DNA of 64,000 bases from Pseudomonas profundi (GTDB lineage Bacteria; Pseudomonadota; Gammaproteobacteria; Pseudomonadales; Pseudomonadaceae): positions 124,001-188,000 of the forward strand of contig NZ_VTPZ01000003.1 in NCBI RefSeq assembly GCF_008638305.1, in the 5' to 3' direction. Below, in pieces: positions 44,242 to 54,365 of this stretch. How positions within the stretch are numbered: position 1 is the first letter of the stretch; each line of letters begins with the position of its first letter. The position numbers were made by a program, and so were the translations under genes. The notes beneath the pieces are model-generated. The model worked only from the letters and a program-made list of their open reading frames with translations. It ran no database searches and was not told the DNA's origin.

Positions 44242-45195
44242 TCAGCTGGATACCGGCAGCGCTATCTCCACCCGGCGGTGATTCGCCAGTATTGTCTGGA
44301 AGTGACCCGGATCCTTGATCAACACGCCCGCATGCTCGGCGTGCGCCCGTGCTGCAATTTCTCTGGATAGCCAGAACCGCAGCGCGGCGATGCGCAACAT
44401 AGGCGGCCAGCACTGAGCCTCAACGGTAGTGAAGGGACGGCGCGCCGCATACGCCTTGAGCAAGGCGTCGGTACGGACCGGGTCGAGTTGATCAGCATCG
44501 TCCGAGCACCAGTCGTTCACGCATATGGCGACGTCATAGAGTGTCGAGCCACTGGCAGCGTTGTAGAAATCAATCACGCCGGTGAGCTTGTCGCCTTCAA
44601 ACATGATGTTGTCGCGGAACAGGTCTGCGTGCAGCACGGCCTGGGGTAGCTTTTGCCTGAATGTTGCAAACTGGTCCAGCGCCTGCAATGCCTCATCAAG
44701 CAGCACTGATGTGTCGCCCGACGCATGCTGGCGTAGCAATGCGGCTTCGTGCTTCATCCACTCGACACCGCGATCGGTCTTGCGGGCAAGTCCACAATCG
44801 GCGCTGACCTGATGCAAGCGCGCCAGCGTGTCACCCACAGCGCTGCAATGCCTGGCGTCGGGCTGCTGCACGTGAGAGCCCCGCAGGCGCGGCTGGAGCA
44901 GTGCCGGTCGACCGTTCAAGGTGCCTATGGCCTGTCCGTATCGATCTGGAATGGCGTAAGGCACCGGCAACGCGGCCTGGTGCAGGCACTCCAGTAGCGC
45001 GACGAAAAACGTCAGCTCATCGGCAGGACCGCGCTCGACAAGGGTCAGTACAAACTCCCCCGTCTCGCAGGTCACGAAGAAATTGCTGTTCTCGCTGCCG
45101 CCGTCGATGCCCCTGAACTCAATCAGCTTGCCCAGATCGAAGGTCTGCAGAAACTGCTCGAGCTGGGCGCGGCTGACCGGGGTAAATACCGACAT
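44242..45195 (-). CDS. thrB: Homoserine kinase (APH-fold, ThrB2 type)
   Basis: 317 residues with the aminoglycoside phosphotransferase fold: catalytic HADLFRDNIMF near 190 and metal-binding GVIDFYNA near 210. In Pseudomonas this unrelated fold replaces the GHMP-type ThrB and phosphorylates homoserine for threonine synthesis. Converges on znuA with 17 bp between stops; the DUF2782 gene is 8 bp upstream, likely cotranscribed. Confidence 0.9.
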   Translation of the reverse strand: MSVFTPVSRAQLEQFLQTFDLGKLIEFRGIDGGSENSNFFVTCETGEFVLTLVERGPADELTFFVALLECLHQAALPVPYAIPDRYGQAIGTLNGRPALLQPRLRGSHVQQPDARHCSAVGDTLARLHQVSADCGLARKTDRGVEWMKHEAALLRQHASGDTSVLLDEALQALDQFATFRQKLPQAVLHADLFRDNIMFEGDKLTGVIDFYNAASGSTLYDVAICVNDWCSDDADQLDPVRTDALLKAYAARRPFTTVEAQCWPPMLRIAALRFWLSREIAARAHAEHAGVLIKDPGHFQTILANHRRVEIALPVSS

Positions 45196-45203
45196 GAGTT
45201 ATC

Positions 45204-45488
45204 TCACCACTCGAAAATCTTCCAGGATGGGATACGCATGCCCTCAGGCTGATCGCCACGGGTGAAGTTGCCTTCGTCATCCACGGCTACCAGAAAATAG
45301 GGCGGGCCGACCTTCGGGGTAACCTTGACGGCATAGAGAAAGCCGTTGACCCGATATTCCTCGACGGTGCGGTCACCTTCCTGACGAATGGTGACATCAG
45401 GCTCTGCGGTAATCTGATCCTGGGCCATGAGCGGCAGACTCACTGCCAACACTGCGGCGCCCAACCAACGGTTTAATATGCGTGACAT
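45204..45488 (-). CDS. DUF2782 periplasmic protein
   Basis: 94 residues, signal peptide to about residue 22 (AAVLAVSLPLMA), then the short DUF2782 domain (EEYRVNGFLYAVKVTPKVGP, YFLVAVDDEG). Function unknown. Its position before thrB and divergent from polA is conserved in Pseudomonas. Confidence 0.88.
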   Translation of the reverse strand: MSRILNRWLGAAVLAVSLPLMAQDQITAEPDVTIRQEGDRTVEEYRVNGFLYAVKVTPKVGPPYFLVAVDDEGNFTRGDQPEGMRIPSWKIFEW

Positions 45489-45581
45489 GTTACTCTTGCC
45501 CTTTGCCCGGAATGTTCGGAATGTCCCTTCTACTGCTGACCATTCTAGCCCTTTTTACCTATGGATACGTTGACCTGACGC

Positions 45582-48323
45582 ATGACTGATAATGCACCCC
45601 TGATCCTGGTGGATGGCTCGTCCTACCTGTACCGCGCCTTCCACGCCCTACCGCCGCTGATGACCTCCACCGGCAAGCCGACCGGCGCAGTGAAAGGCGT
45701 GCTGAACATGCTCAACAGCCTGCGCAGGCAATATCCCCACAGCCCCTTTGCGGTGGTCTTCGATGCCAAGGGACCGACCTTTCGCGACGCGCTGTTCGAA
45801 AGCTACAAGTCTCACCGTCCACCCATGCCCGACGACCTGCGCGTGCAGATCGAGCCGCTGCACGCCAGTGTAAGAGCGCTGGGTCTGCCACTGCTGTGTG
45901 TAGAGGGCGTCGAAGCCGATGATGTGATCGGTACGCTGGCGCGGCAGAGTGCAGCGGCAGGCCGGCCGGTAATTATTTCCACCGGCGACAAGGACATGGC
46001 GCAGCTGGTCGACGAGCACATTACGCTGGTCAACACCATGAGCGGCACGGTGTTGGATATTGCCGGCGTGCATGAGAAATTCGGTGTCGGCCCGGAGTGC
46101 ATCATCGATTATCTGGCGCTGATGGGCGATAAATCCGACAACATCCCGGGCGTACCCGGTATCGGCGAAAAGACTGCCCAGGGCCTGGTTACCGGGCTCG
46201 GCGGCGGGCTTGAGGTGATCTATGCCAATCTGGAAAAGATACCCGAGCTGCCGATCCGCGGCGCCAAGAAACTGGCCGACAAGCTGGTCGAGAACCGCGA
46301 GATGGCCTATCTCTCCTACCAGCTGGCCACCATCAAGGTCGACGTCGAGCTGGAGCTGCGCGCCGATGCGCTGATGCCCGGCGAACCGAACCGCGACGCA
46401 TTGATCGAGCTTTATCAGCAACTGGAATTCCGCAACTGGCTGGACGATCTGCAACGCGAAGCCAAAGCCGCGGATGCCGCCATCCCCGGCCCGGCCAAGG
46501 CGGAAACTGTCGAGCCGCATTACGAAACCATCCTGGAGAAGGCCGATTTTGAGCGCTGGGTCGACAAGCTCAAGGCCGCCAAGCTGTTCGCCTTCGATAC
46601 CGAAACCACCAACCTGAATGCACAGCTGGCCGAACTGGTGGGCATCTCGCTGGCGGTCAATCCGCACGAGGCAGCCTATATTCCGCTCGGGCATAGCTAT
46701 ATGGGTGTACCGCAGCAGCTCGACCGCGAGTATGTGCTGGCAACACTGAAACCGCTACTGGAAGACCCGTCGCGCGCCAAGGTCGGTCAGCATTTCAAAT
46801 ACGACATGAATATCCTTGCTCACTACGGCATCGATATCTGTGGGGTGTCGTACGACACCATGCTCGAGTCCTACGTGCTGAATTCGACCGCCAGCCGCCA
46901 CGACATGGACAGCCTGGCGCTGAAGTATCTGGGCCACGGCACCATCCGCTTCGAGGACGTTGCCGGGAAGGGCGCCAAGCAGCTGACCTTCGATCAGGTA
47001 TCGCTGGAGCAGGCCGGACCTTACGCCTGCGAGGATGCGGACATCACGCTGCGCCTGCACCAGACGCTGCTGCAGAAGCTTTCGGCTACGCCATCTTTGG
47101 TCAGCGTGCTGAAGGACATCGAGATGCCGCTGGTACCGGTGCTGGCGCGCATCGAGCGTTACGGCGCGCTGGTCGATGCCCAACTGCTTGGCATCCAGAG
47201 CCGCGAACTGGGTGAGAAAATGCTCAGTCTGGAACAGCGCGCCCACGAGCTTGCTGAACAGCAATTCAATCTGGGTTCGCCCAAGCAGCTGGGCGTCGTG
47301 TTGTATGAAAAGCAGGGCCTGCCGGTCATCTCGAAGACCGCCAAGGGCCAGCCCAGCACCGCCGAATCGGTACTCGCCGAGCTGGCCGAGCAGGGTTACG
47401 AGCTGCCCCAGGTAATCATGCAGTACCGCACGGTGAGCAAGCTCAAATCTACCTATACCGACCGCCTGCCCGAGCAGATCAATCCGCGCACCGGTCGTAT
47501 CCATACTTCCTATCACCAGGCGGTAACGGCCACCGGTCGGCTTTCTTCATCCGACCCGAACCTGCAGAACATTCCGATTCGCACCGCCGAAGGCCGCCGA
47601 ATCCGTCAGGCGTTCATCGCGCCGCAGGGTTATAAGGTACTGGCGGCGGACTATTCCCAAATCGAGTTGCGGATCATGGCGCACCTCGCCCAGGATGCCG
47701 GTTTGCTGGATGCCTTCCGACATGACCGGGATGTGCACCGCGCCACTGCTGCGGAAGTATTCGGCGTGTCGCTTGAAGAAGTGAGCAACGATCAGCGGCG
47801 CAGCGCCAAGGCGATCAACTTCGGCCTGATCTATGGCATGAGCGCTTTTGGGCTGGCCAAACAGCTTGGCGTCGGACGCAAGGAAGCCCAGGAATACATC
47901 GACCGCTATTTCGCGCGTTATCCCGGCGTACTCGGATACATGGAACGCACCCGTCAGCAGGCCGGCGACCAGGGCTTCGTCGAAACCCTGTTCGGGCGCC
48001 GTCTGTACCTGCCGGAGATTCATTCGCGCAACCAGGCACTGCGCAAGGGCGCGGAACGCACGGCGATCAACGCACCGATGCAAGGCACCGCGGCCGATAT
48101 CATCAAACGCGCAATGATCACGGTGGATAACTGGCTCGCCGAATCCGGGCTGGATGCGCGGGTCATCATGCAGGTTCACGACGAACTGGTACTGGAAGTG
48201 CGTGAGGATCTGGTCGATGACATCCGCGCCGGCCTCTGCGAACGCATGAGTGCCGCGGCAACGCTGGATGTTCCGCTGGCGGTGGAAGTGGGCGTGGGCA
48301 ACAACTGGGACGAGGCGCACTGA
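45582..48323 (+). CDS. polA: DNA polymerase I
   Basis: 913 residues. 5'-3' exonuclease domain at 1-290 ([33 protein letters not shown]); proofreading 3'-5' exonuclease with intact [10 protein letters not shown] near 335; polymerase domain with motif [17 protein letters not shown], motif [21 protein letters not shown] and motif [12 protein letters not shown]. All three activities should be present. It replaces RNA primers and fills repair gaps. Confidence 0.97.
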   Translation: MTDNAPLILVDGSSYLYRAFHALPPLMTSTGKPTGAVKGVLNMLNSLRRQYPHSPFAVVFDAKGPTFRDALFESYKSHRPPMPDDLRVQIEPLHASVRALGLPLLCVEGVEADDVIGTLARQSAAAGRPVIISTGDKDMAQLVDEHITLVNTMSGTVLDIAGVHEKFGVGPECIIDYLALMGDKSDNIPGVPGIGEKTAQGLVTGLGGGLEVIYANLEKIPELPIRGAKKLADKLVENREMAYLSYQLATIKVDVELELRADALMPGEPNRDALIELYQQLEFRNWLDDLQREAKAADAAIPGPAKAETVEPHYETILEKADFERWVDKLKAAKLFAFDTETTNLNAQLAELVGISLAVNPHEAAYIPLGHSYMGVPQQLDREYVLATLKPLLEDPSRAKVGQHFKYDMNILAHYGIDICGVSYDTMLESYVLNSTASRHDMDSLALKYLGHGTIRFEDVAGKGAKQLTFDQVSLEQAGPYACEDADITLRLHQTLLQKLSATPSLVSVLKDIEMPLVPVLARIERYGALVDAQLLGIQSRELGEKMLSLEQRAHELAEQQFNLGSPKQLGVVLYEKQGLPVISKTAKGQPSTAESVLAELAEQGYELPQVIMQYRTVSKLKSTYTDRLPEQINPRTGRIHTSYHQAVTATGRLSSSDPNLQNIPIRTAEGRRIRQAFIAPQGYKVLAADYSQIELRIMAHLAQDAGLLDAFRHDRDVHRATAAEVFGVSLEEVSNDQRRSAKAINFGLIYGMSAFGLAKQLGVGRKEAQEYIDRYFARYPGVLGYMERTRQQAGDQGFVETLFGRRLYLPEIHSRNQALRKGAERTAINAPMQGTAADIIKRAMITVDNWLAESGLDARVIMQVHDELVLEVREDLVDDIRAGLCERMSAAATLDVPLAVEVGVGNNWDEAH

Positions 48324-48339
48324 CCCTGATCATTGCTCT

Positions 48340-48364
48340 GCAGGCCGCGCCAGCCGCGGCCTGC
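48340..48364 (+). terminator. Hairpin after polA
   Basis: GCAGGCCGCG and CGCGGCCTGC form a perfect 10-bp stem 16 bp after the polA stop, followed by A6 and, 13 bases further on, T8. Confidence 0.6.
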
Positions 48365-48395
48365 AAAAAAGTTCGATTTTTTTTGCGTGCTGATT

Positions 48396-48423
48396 GAACT
48401 TTTTCGGAACCCTTTCGGTCAGA
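48396..48423 (+). promoter_or_regulatory. Sigma-22 (AlgU) promoter of the ErsA sRNA
   Basis: GAACTT (48396-48401), 17 bases, TCAGA (48419-48423): the AlgU/RpoE extracytoplasmic stress pattern. ErsA in P. aeruginosa is known to depend on this sigma factor. Confidence 0.78.
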
Positions 48424-48429
48424 GCTTAT

Positions 48430-48565
48430 GAATGGCCAGTCAAGCCTTTCTTGCTCCTTAGATGTGATTTTAGTGTTGGCAGAAAAACCCGGGCACCCTT
48501 TCCTAGCACAGCCCGGTCGTTAAACCCCGATCCTTCCCTCCCCATAGAAGCTCGGGGTTTTTTTT
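48430..48565 (+). ncRNA. ersA: ErsA-like small RNA
   Basis: The stretch between polA and engB has an AlgU promoter ending at 48423 and a clear intrinsic terminator (CCCCGA 48525-48530, TCGGGG 48552-48557, T8), defining an RNA of about 136 nt. Position (the Spot 42 locus), promoter type and size agree with ErsA, an Hfq-dependent envelope-stress sRNA of Pseudomonas. Exact ends are estimated. Confidence 0.82.
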
Positions 48566-48574
48566 GGCTGCGAT

Positions 48575-49261
48575 TTACTCCGCGGACACGTCCTCGCTCT
48601 CGTCCTCATCCTCGCTAAAGAACCACACGTCGAGCACCTCGTACGCCTCTTCCAGGCCCTGACGCTTGGGTGCAGAGAACAGCTGTACCGTCGCCCGGTT
48701 GCCGTATTCCTTGCGAACCGTCGATTGCACCTTGAGCAGCACATTCTTTGCTGCGCCATACGCCAGTTTGTCCGCCTTGCTCAACAGGATATGCGCAGGC
48801 AGACCGCTGACATCCGCCCATTCGAGCATCATCCGGTCAAAATCGGATAATGGATGGCGAATATCCATCACCAGCACCAGGCCGACCAGCGAATCCCGCT
48901 GTGTCAGGTAGGCATCCAGATGTTGTTTCCAGTGTTCCTTCAGCGCCAGCGGCACCTTGGCATAACCGTAGCCGGGTAAATCGACCAGCCGGCGCTGTTC
49001 ATCCAGTGCAAAGAAATTGATCAGCTGGGTCCGACCCGGCGTCTTCGATGTTCTGGCCAGACGCGCGTGAGTCAAGGTATTCAGCGCGCTGGATTTGCCC
49101 GCGTTGGAGCGCCCGGCGAAGGCGACTTCGTAGCCGACGTCCATGGGGCATTGGTCGACCTGGCTGGCGCTCTTGATGAAAGTGGCTTGCTGACAGAGGG
49201 AAACAAGGGGTGTAGCTGAGGACATGGACGATCCATTGGGGCTGACGAGGGCTGATGACAT
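48575..49261 (-). CDS. engB: Ribosome-biogenesis GTPase EngB (YihA/YsxC)
   Basis: 228 residues (or 216 if the ATG at 49225 is used; neither start has a good ribosome site). GTPase motifs G1 GRSNAGKSS near 50, G2 Thr in KTPGRTQ, G3 DLPGYGYAK near 93 and G4-like LSKADKL. It acts in large ribosomal subunit maturation. The acidic C-terminal tail ([12 protein letters not shown]) is longer than in E. coli. ErsA ends 10 bp from its stop, convergent. Confidence 0.94.
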   Translation of the reverse strand: MSSALVSPNGSSMSSATPLVSLCQQATFIKSASQVDQCPMDVGYEVAFAGRSNAGKSSALNTLTHARLARTSKTPGRTQLINFFALDEQRRLVDLPGYGYAKVPLALKEHWKQHLDAYLTQRDSLVGLVLVMDIRHPLSDFDRMMLEWADVSGLPAHILLSKADKLAYGAAKNVLLKVQSTVRKEYGNRATVQLFSAPKRQGLEEAYEVLDVWFFSEDEDESEDVSAE

Positions 49262-49494
49262 TCACCTGAGCCGGTAGCTTAGTATATACTGCTGCGGTTT
49301 TATATCCTGAAAGCGTAACTGCGACAGTATGGACATTGCTTCGCTTTAGAGCGACCGATAGCATGGCGTTGGCAAACCGACCTCTGCTTCATTTATCGAG
49401 CAATAACAAACGAGGCGGTCTGTCCTAGAGCGCGTTGCAGACCGTAGCGACGGGTACAGCCCACACATTCTTTTAGCCGTAATTGGATTAGCCG

Positions 49495-50103
49495 ATGAAT
49501 AAATTACTCGTGAGCCTGGTGTTATCTCTCGGTGTGGCCGGTTCGGCCCATGCACTGGAAGGCAACGCCGAAGCTGGACAGGGCAAGGTCGCCGTTTGTG
49601 GCGCCTGTCATGGACCAGACGGAAATAGCCCTCTCCCGAATTTCCCCAAGATCGCCGGGCAAGGCGAACGCTACCTGCTCAAGCAGTTAGTGGACATCAA
49701 GGAAGGCGCTCGAGTAGTTCCGGAAATGACTGGCATGCTGGAGCCTTTCAACGAACAGGATCTGGCTGACATCGCGGCTTATTTCTCAGAACAGACCGCG
49801 ACCAAGGGCGTCGCCGATCCCGCACTGGTCGAGCGTGGCGAAGAGCTGTATCGCGGCGGCAATCTGGAAGTCGGCCTTCCTGCCTGTACCGGCTGCCATT
49901 CCCCGACTGGCCAGGGCATCGATACAGCTGGTTTCCCGCAACTGGCTGGTCAGCACGCTCAGTACACCGCCAAGCAGCTGGCTGATTTCCGGGAAGGGGA
50001 CCGCACCAACGACGGTGAGGCGCAGATCATGCAGACCATCGCCAGCCGCCTGAGCAACCGCGATATTGAAGCTGTTTCGGATTACATTCAGGGTCTGCGA
50101 TAG
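49495..50103 (+). CDS. Cytochrome c4 (diheme)
   Basis: 202 residues: signal peptide with AHA cleavage at about residue 20, then two cytochrome c domains with heme sites CGACH near 36 and CTGCH near 139 and methionine ligands in EMTGML and QIMQTI. A periplasmic membrane-linked electron carrier that may feed the cytochrome oxidases. Confidence 0.94.
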   Translation: MNKLLVSLVLSLGVAGSAHALEGNAEAGQGKVAVCGACHGPDGNSPLPNFPKIAGQGERYLLKQLVDIKEGARVVPEMTGMLEPFNEQDLADIAAYFSEQTATKGVADPALVERGEELYRGGNLEVGLPACTGCHSPTGQGIDTAGFPQLAGQHAQYTAKQLADFREGDRTNDGEAQIMQTIASRLSNRDIEAVSDYIQGLR

Positions 50104-50139
50104 ATCTCGATGTATTGCCATCTGTAACGGCAGACTTCA

Positions 50140-50169
50140 AAAAAAGGGTGGCTTCGGTCACCCTTTTTT
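50140..50169 (+). terminator. Intrinsic terminator after cytochrome c4
   Basis: A-rich tract, GGGTG, inner GC/TTCG/GT, CACCC, T6: a textbook hairpin with U-tract about 36 bp after the stop; A-tract on the other side makes it possibly bidirectional. Confidence 0.9.
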
Positions 50170-50312
50170 GTCCCTGCGGGCGTTACAGTGGCTATACCAT
50201 GCAAGCAGTGTTTTAAATTACCCCCGGCCCGTGTTGCGTTGCCGGACGATATCAGGGAAGCTCCGAGCTCATCGAATTCCCTGAATACCAGCGTTCTGTA
50301 CAGGAGAACTAC

Positions 50313-50948
50313 ATGCGCGCGATGTTAACAGTTGGTCTGATCTGGCTCTTGGGCAGTTTCGCCATGGCGACCGCACAGGAAGCTACCAACTACCAGGAAG
50401 GCAAGCATTACGTGAAACTGCCGAGCCCGGCACCCGTGGAAGAGCCCGACAAGATCGAAGTCGCCGAGCTGTTCTGGTATGGCTGCGGTCATTGCTTCAG
50501 CTTCGAGCCGATCATCGGCGAATGGAAGAAAGACCTGCCAGAGGACGTACATTTCCGTCCTGTTCCGGCATTCTTTGGGGGCGCCTGGGATACCCACGGC
50601 CAGCTGTATTACACCCTCGACAGCCTGGACAAGCTTGATGAAACACACACTGCTGTGTTCCAGGCGATGCATAACCAGAAAAACCGCCTCGCTGATCAGG
50701 AAGCCATGATCAAGTTCCTTGAGCCCTACGGCATCACCGAAGAAGAGTTCACCAAGGCGTGGTCATCCTTCGGCGTACGCGCGAAAATCGAGCAAGCCAA
50801 ACGCCTGGCCAAGGCCTACCGCGCCAGTGGCGTACCGACTCTGATCGTCAACGGCAAATACCGGATCGAAGGCGGCATGGCCGGCAGTTTTGAGGATATG
50901 CTGAAAGTGGCCGACTATCTGGTCGAGCAGGAGCGCGAGGCACTTTAA
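50313..50948 (+). CDS. dsbA: Thiol:disulfide interchange protein DsbA
   Basis: 211 residues with signal peptide (cleavage near AMATA at about 21), thioredoxin fold with active-site CGHC at 58-61 and the cis-proline loop in SGVPTLIVNG. It introduces disulfides into periplasmic proteins. AGGAG precedes the ATG. Confidence 0.95.
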   Translation: MRAMLTVGLIWLLGSFAMATAQEATNYQEGKHYVKLPSPAPVEEPDKIEVAELFWYGCGHCFSFEPIIGEWKKDLPEDVHFRPVPAFFGGAWDTHGQLYYTLDSLDKLDETHTAVFQAMHNQKNRLADQEAMIKFLEPYGITEEEFTKAWSSFGVRAKIEQAKRLAKAYRASGVPTLIVNGKYRIEGGMAGSFEDMLKVADYLVEQEREAL

Positions 50949-51108
50949 CCGCTCCGTTTCTGGAGCCTGGCGAGTACCGCACAGAGGGTGATGGCCGACA
51001 AACGGACAGGCTATTACCAGGGGCTCTGAAAGGGCCCCGCTGTGCAGTTTGCGCTTCTGACCAGGGACTGGCCACGCAGTTTTTCCACGATGGCTACGAG
51101 GGGGTTAG

Positions 51109-51984
51109 ATGATTGCAGCGGGAAACATACCGGCGAAGCGCTCCACCCATGGCGCAATGGCGACTGCCAGTCTGCAAACCAACCCGCACTGTGTGCACGG
51201 CGAGCAAGCGCTGCCTGAAGTACTACGCCTGCTGAGTTTCAATATCCAGGTCGGTATCAATACCCAGCGCTATCGACACTATGTTACCCGCAGCTGGCAA
51301 CATCTGTTGCCCCACGCAGGGCGCAGCACCACGCTGGATCTGATCAGCCGCATCCTCAACGATTTCGACCTGGTTGCCTTGCAGGAGGTTGATGGCGGCA
51401 GTATGCGCTCGGGCTATATCAACCAGGTTGAGCACCTTGCCCGCGAAGGCAAGTTTCCTTACTGGTACCAGCAACTTAACCGCAATCTCGGGCGCTTCGC
51501 CCAGCATTCCAATGGCCTGCTCAGCCGTTATGCACCGCAACTGCTCGAAGACCACAAGCTACCGGGTGTACTACCCGGGCGCGGAGCCATCCTCACCAGC
51601 TTCGGTGAAGGTCCCGATTCGCTGCTGGTGGTCATGATGCATCTAGCGCTCAGCCCGCGCACCCGTGCAAATCAGCTGGCATATATCCGTGAGCGCATCG
51701 CTGATCACAAGCACGTAGTGCTGATGGGCGACATGAACACCCACGCCGAGGATCTGCTGGAAAATTCGCCCCTGCGCGGCTCGAAAATGCACACCGCGAC
51801 GCTGCCGGGCACCTATCCAAGCTGGAAGCCCGCGCGGGTGCTGGACCACATTCTGCTCAGCCCCAGCCTGTCCATCGAACAGGTCGATGTACTGCCCCAT
51901 CCGATCTCTGATCACCTACCGGTGTCGATGCATATCCGCCTGCCGTCCGGCCTCTGCGTACCCGCCCATAAGGCGGATAGCTAA
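51109..51984 (+). CDS. Endonuclease/exonuclease/phosphatase family protein
   Basis: 291 residues with the EEP motifs: LSFNIQVG near 42, LQEVDGG near 95 (metal Glu), LMGDMNTHAED near 202 and ISDHLPVSMH near 268 (catalytic Asp-His). Substrate unknown (DNA, lipid or sphingomyelinase-like). A gene of this type follows dsbA in Pseudomonas. The start may be ATG 51157 instead. Confidence 0.88.
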   Translation: MIAAGNIPAKRSTHGAMATASLQTNPHCVHGEQALPEVLRLLSFNIQVGINTQRYRHYVTRSWQHLLPHAGRSTTLDLISRILNDFDLVALQEVDGGSMRSGYINQVEHLAREGKFPYWYQQLNRNLGRFAQHSNGLLSRYAPQLLEDHKLPGVLPGRGAILTSFGEGPDSLLVVMMHLALSPRTRANQLAYIRERIADHKHVVLMGDMNTHAEDLLENSPLRGSKMHTATLPGTYPSWKPARVLDHILLSPSLSIEQVDVLPHPISDHLPVSMHIRLPSGLCVPAHKADS

Positions 51985-52185
51985 CCGACAGATCTTCCTG
52001 CTGGTACCCCTCGCATTAGGTAACGGACATGCTAGGCTAGCCTTCGATTTCCATCGGCGTCCGGGCCAGTGCCGTTTCATTGCGGCCGCGCCCAGGAGCC
52101 GTTTGGCGTGAACAGGACGCGAGGAGTGAAGTGTGTTCAGCACATCCATGTGCGTTAACCGGGGACAGACCGGCAAGGGGCCCAG

Positions 52186-53067
52186 GTGAGATTTACCGCA
52201 CTGTTTTTTCTCGTCATGCTCCTGGTTGGCTGTACCGGCGGTCCCCGCATCGATACCAGTCACCAATCCAGAAGCCATGACAGCCGTGTACGTTACGTAG
52301 TGCTGCATTACACATCGTCCGGCTTCGACCGGTCCCTGAACGCCCTGACCCAGGGGCCCGTCAGCAGTCACTACCTGATCGATGAAGGTCCGGCCACCAT
52401 CTATCGACTGGTGGACGAAGATCGCCGCGCCTGGCATGCAGGGGAAAGCAGCTGGCAGGGGCGCACCTACGTCAATGGCATATCGATCGGGATCGAACTG
52501 GTACATCGGGGATTTATTGAGACGCCCGAGGGCAGGCGCTGGTATCCCTGGGAGCAGGAACAGATCGACAACCTGGTCACTCTGCTCGAGGATATTCTTC
52601 AGCGCCACGATCTGGCACCGGAACAGGTTGTGGGACACAGCGATGTCGCGCCGCAACGCAAGGTCGATCCGGGTCCGCTGTTTCCGTGGTTTCAACTCGC
52701 GGAGGCGGGCGTGGCAATCTGGCCGGACGCCGATTCGGTAGCCCTCTACCAGGCGCAACTAGCCGGACTCACCCCATCGATCAGCTGGTTCCAGCAGGCG
52801 CTGGCCGGCTTCGGTTACGAGGTTCCGCAAACCGGGCTGTTGGACAAGCCCACACTGAATGTCATCGCGGCCTTTCAGATGCGCTTCCGGCCGGCGCGCC
52901 ATGACGGCCAGCCAGACACCCAGACGGCAGCCCTACTCGCAGCGCTGGTACCCACAGCAGCACAATCGCCCCTATGGTGTGCATACAAGCAGACGTCTGA
53001 AAGCACGACGCCGCCCTGTCTGCTGCCGTTGCCCGACGCAAGCCCCAACCAGGACATTCTTGACTGA
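52186..53067 (+). CDS. Lipoprotein N-acetylmuramoyl-L-alanine amidase (AmpDh2-like)
   Basis: 293 residues from GTG 52186 (AAGGGG upstream). Lipobox LLVGC, so likely anchored in the outer membrane. Amidase_2 domain with zinc ligands in VVLHYTSS and GHSDVAPQRKVDPGPLFPW, and a C-terminal peptidoglycan-binding helical domain (about 200-260). It cleaves the sugar-peptide bond of murein and takes part in recycling and beta-lactamase control in Pseudomonas. Its stop overlaps the next start (TGATG). Confidence 0.9.
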   Translation: MRFTALFFLVMLLVGCTGGPRIDTSHQSRSHDSRVRYVVLHYTSSGFDRSLNALTQGPVSSHYLIDEGPATIYRLVDEDRRAWHAGESSWQGRTYVNGISIGIELVHRGFIETPEGRRWYPWEQEQIDNLVTLLEDILQRHDLAPEQVVGHSDVAPQRKVDPGPLFPWFQLAEAGVAIWPDADSVALYQAQLAGLTPSISWFQQALAGFGYEVPQTGLLDKPTLNVIAAFQMRFRPARHDGQPDTQTAALLAALVPTAAQSPLWCAYKQTSESTTPPCLLPLPDASPNQDILD

Positions 53068-54296
53068 TGCTGAACGGAATCTGGCTCGGCTTTTTTACCG
53101 CTGCGTTCGCCGCCGCGCTCTGGCAATGGCTCGGCGTCGGCGATAGCGAAGTCTTCAGCCGTCTGGTGGCGTCACTGTTTGATATGGCGCGGTTGAGCGT
53201 CGAAATCGTATTGGTGCTGGTCGGCACCATGACGCTATGGCTGGGTTTCCTGGCCATCGCCGAAAAAGCCGGCCTGATCAGGGTACTGGCACGCGTGCTG
53301 GATCCCCTGTTCCGGCGCCTGATGCCCGAGGTGCCCAGCGGCCATCCGGCGCTGGGGCATATCACCATGAATTTCGCCGCCAATGTGCTGGGGCTGGACA
53401 ATGCCGCCACGCCGATCGGCCTCAAGGCCATGCACGCCCTGCAGAGCCTGAACCCGAACAAGGAAACCGCCACCAACGCACAGATCCTGTTCCTGGTGCT
53501 GAATACCTCGTCGCTGACGCTGCTCCCGGTCACTATTTTCATGTACCGGGCGCAACAGGGCGCAGCGGATCCTACTGCGGTGTTTCTGCCGATTCTGCTG
53601 GCGACTACCGCCTCAAGCCTGGTTGGCCTGTTGTCCGTGGCGGTGATGCAACGCCTGCGGCTGTGGGACCCGGTCGTGCTGGCCTATCTCCTGGGTGGCG
53701 CACTCGCCCTGGGCGCGCTGCTGGCCACGCTCGCCGGCATGTCTGCCCAAGCATTGAGCGCCACCTCGACACTGGTCGGCAACCTGACGCTGTTCGGCAT
53801 CATCATGGCGTTTTTGCTGGTAGGCGCGCTGCGCAAGGTAAACGTCTACGACACCTTTATCGAAGGCGCAAAGGAAGGCTTCAGCTTCACCATGTCACTG
53901 CTGCCGTTCCTGGTGGCGATGCTGGTGGCGGTCGGGGTGCTGCGCGCCAGCGGCGTACTGGACGCCGGCCTGGACGGGATTCGCTGGGTGGCTGATGCGC
54001 TGGGTTGGGATACGCGTTTCATCGATGCGCTGCCCACGGCCTTTATCAAACCGCTATCGGGCAGCGGCGCCCGGGCCATGATGATAGAGACCATGGATAC
54101 CTTTGGTGTCGACAGCTTCCCGGCTCTGATGGCCGCGACCTTCCAGGGCAGCACCGAAACGACCTTCTATGTCATCGCCGTGTATTTTGGCGCGGTCGGT
54201 ATCCGTCGCGTCCGCCACGGGCTGGGCTGCGCGCTGCTGGCTGATCTGGCAGGGATGCTGACTGCCATAGCAGTCTGTTACTGGTTTTTTGGGTAG
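53067..54296 (+). CDS. SpmA-SpmB fused Gate-domain membrane protein
   Basis: 409 residues with about ten membrane helices and two nucleoside-recognition (Gate) halves, as in spore maturation proteins SpmA and SpmB joined (GHITMNFAANVLGLDNAATPIG near 93; KPLSGSGARAM near 325; QGSTETTFYVIAVYFG near 365). Coupled to the amidase by a one-base overlap. Transport or envelope role suspected; no substrate is known. Confidence 0.88.
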   Translation: MLNGIWLGFFTAAFAAALWQWLGVGDSEVFSRLVASLFDMARLSVEIVLVLVGTMTLWLGFLAIAEKAGLIRVLARVLDPLFRRLMPEVPSGHPALGHITMNFAANVLGLDNAATPIGLKAMHALQSLNPNKETATNAQILFLVLNTSSLTLLPVTIFMYRAQQGAADPTAVFLPILLATTASSLVGLLSVAVMQRLRLWDPVVLAYLLGGALALGALLATLAGMSAQALSATSTLVGNLTLFGIIMAFLLVGALRKVNVYDTFIEGAKEGFSFTMSLLPFLVAMLVAVGVLRASGVLDAGLDGIRWVADALGWDTRFIDALPTAFIKPLSGSGARAMMIETMDTFGVDSFPALMAATFQGSTETTFYVIAVYFGAVGIRRVRHGLGCALLADLAGMLTAIAVCYWFFG

Positions 54297-54365
54297 GGTC
54301 TGCTGGCATCTCACCGCAGCTCGATATGAAAGTTGGGATCTGCCGCATTAGCTGCAGCAGGCCGC

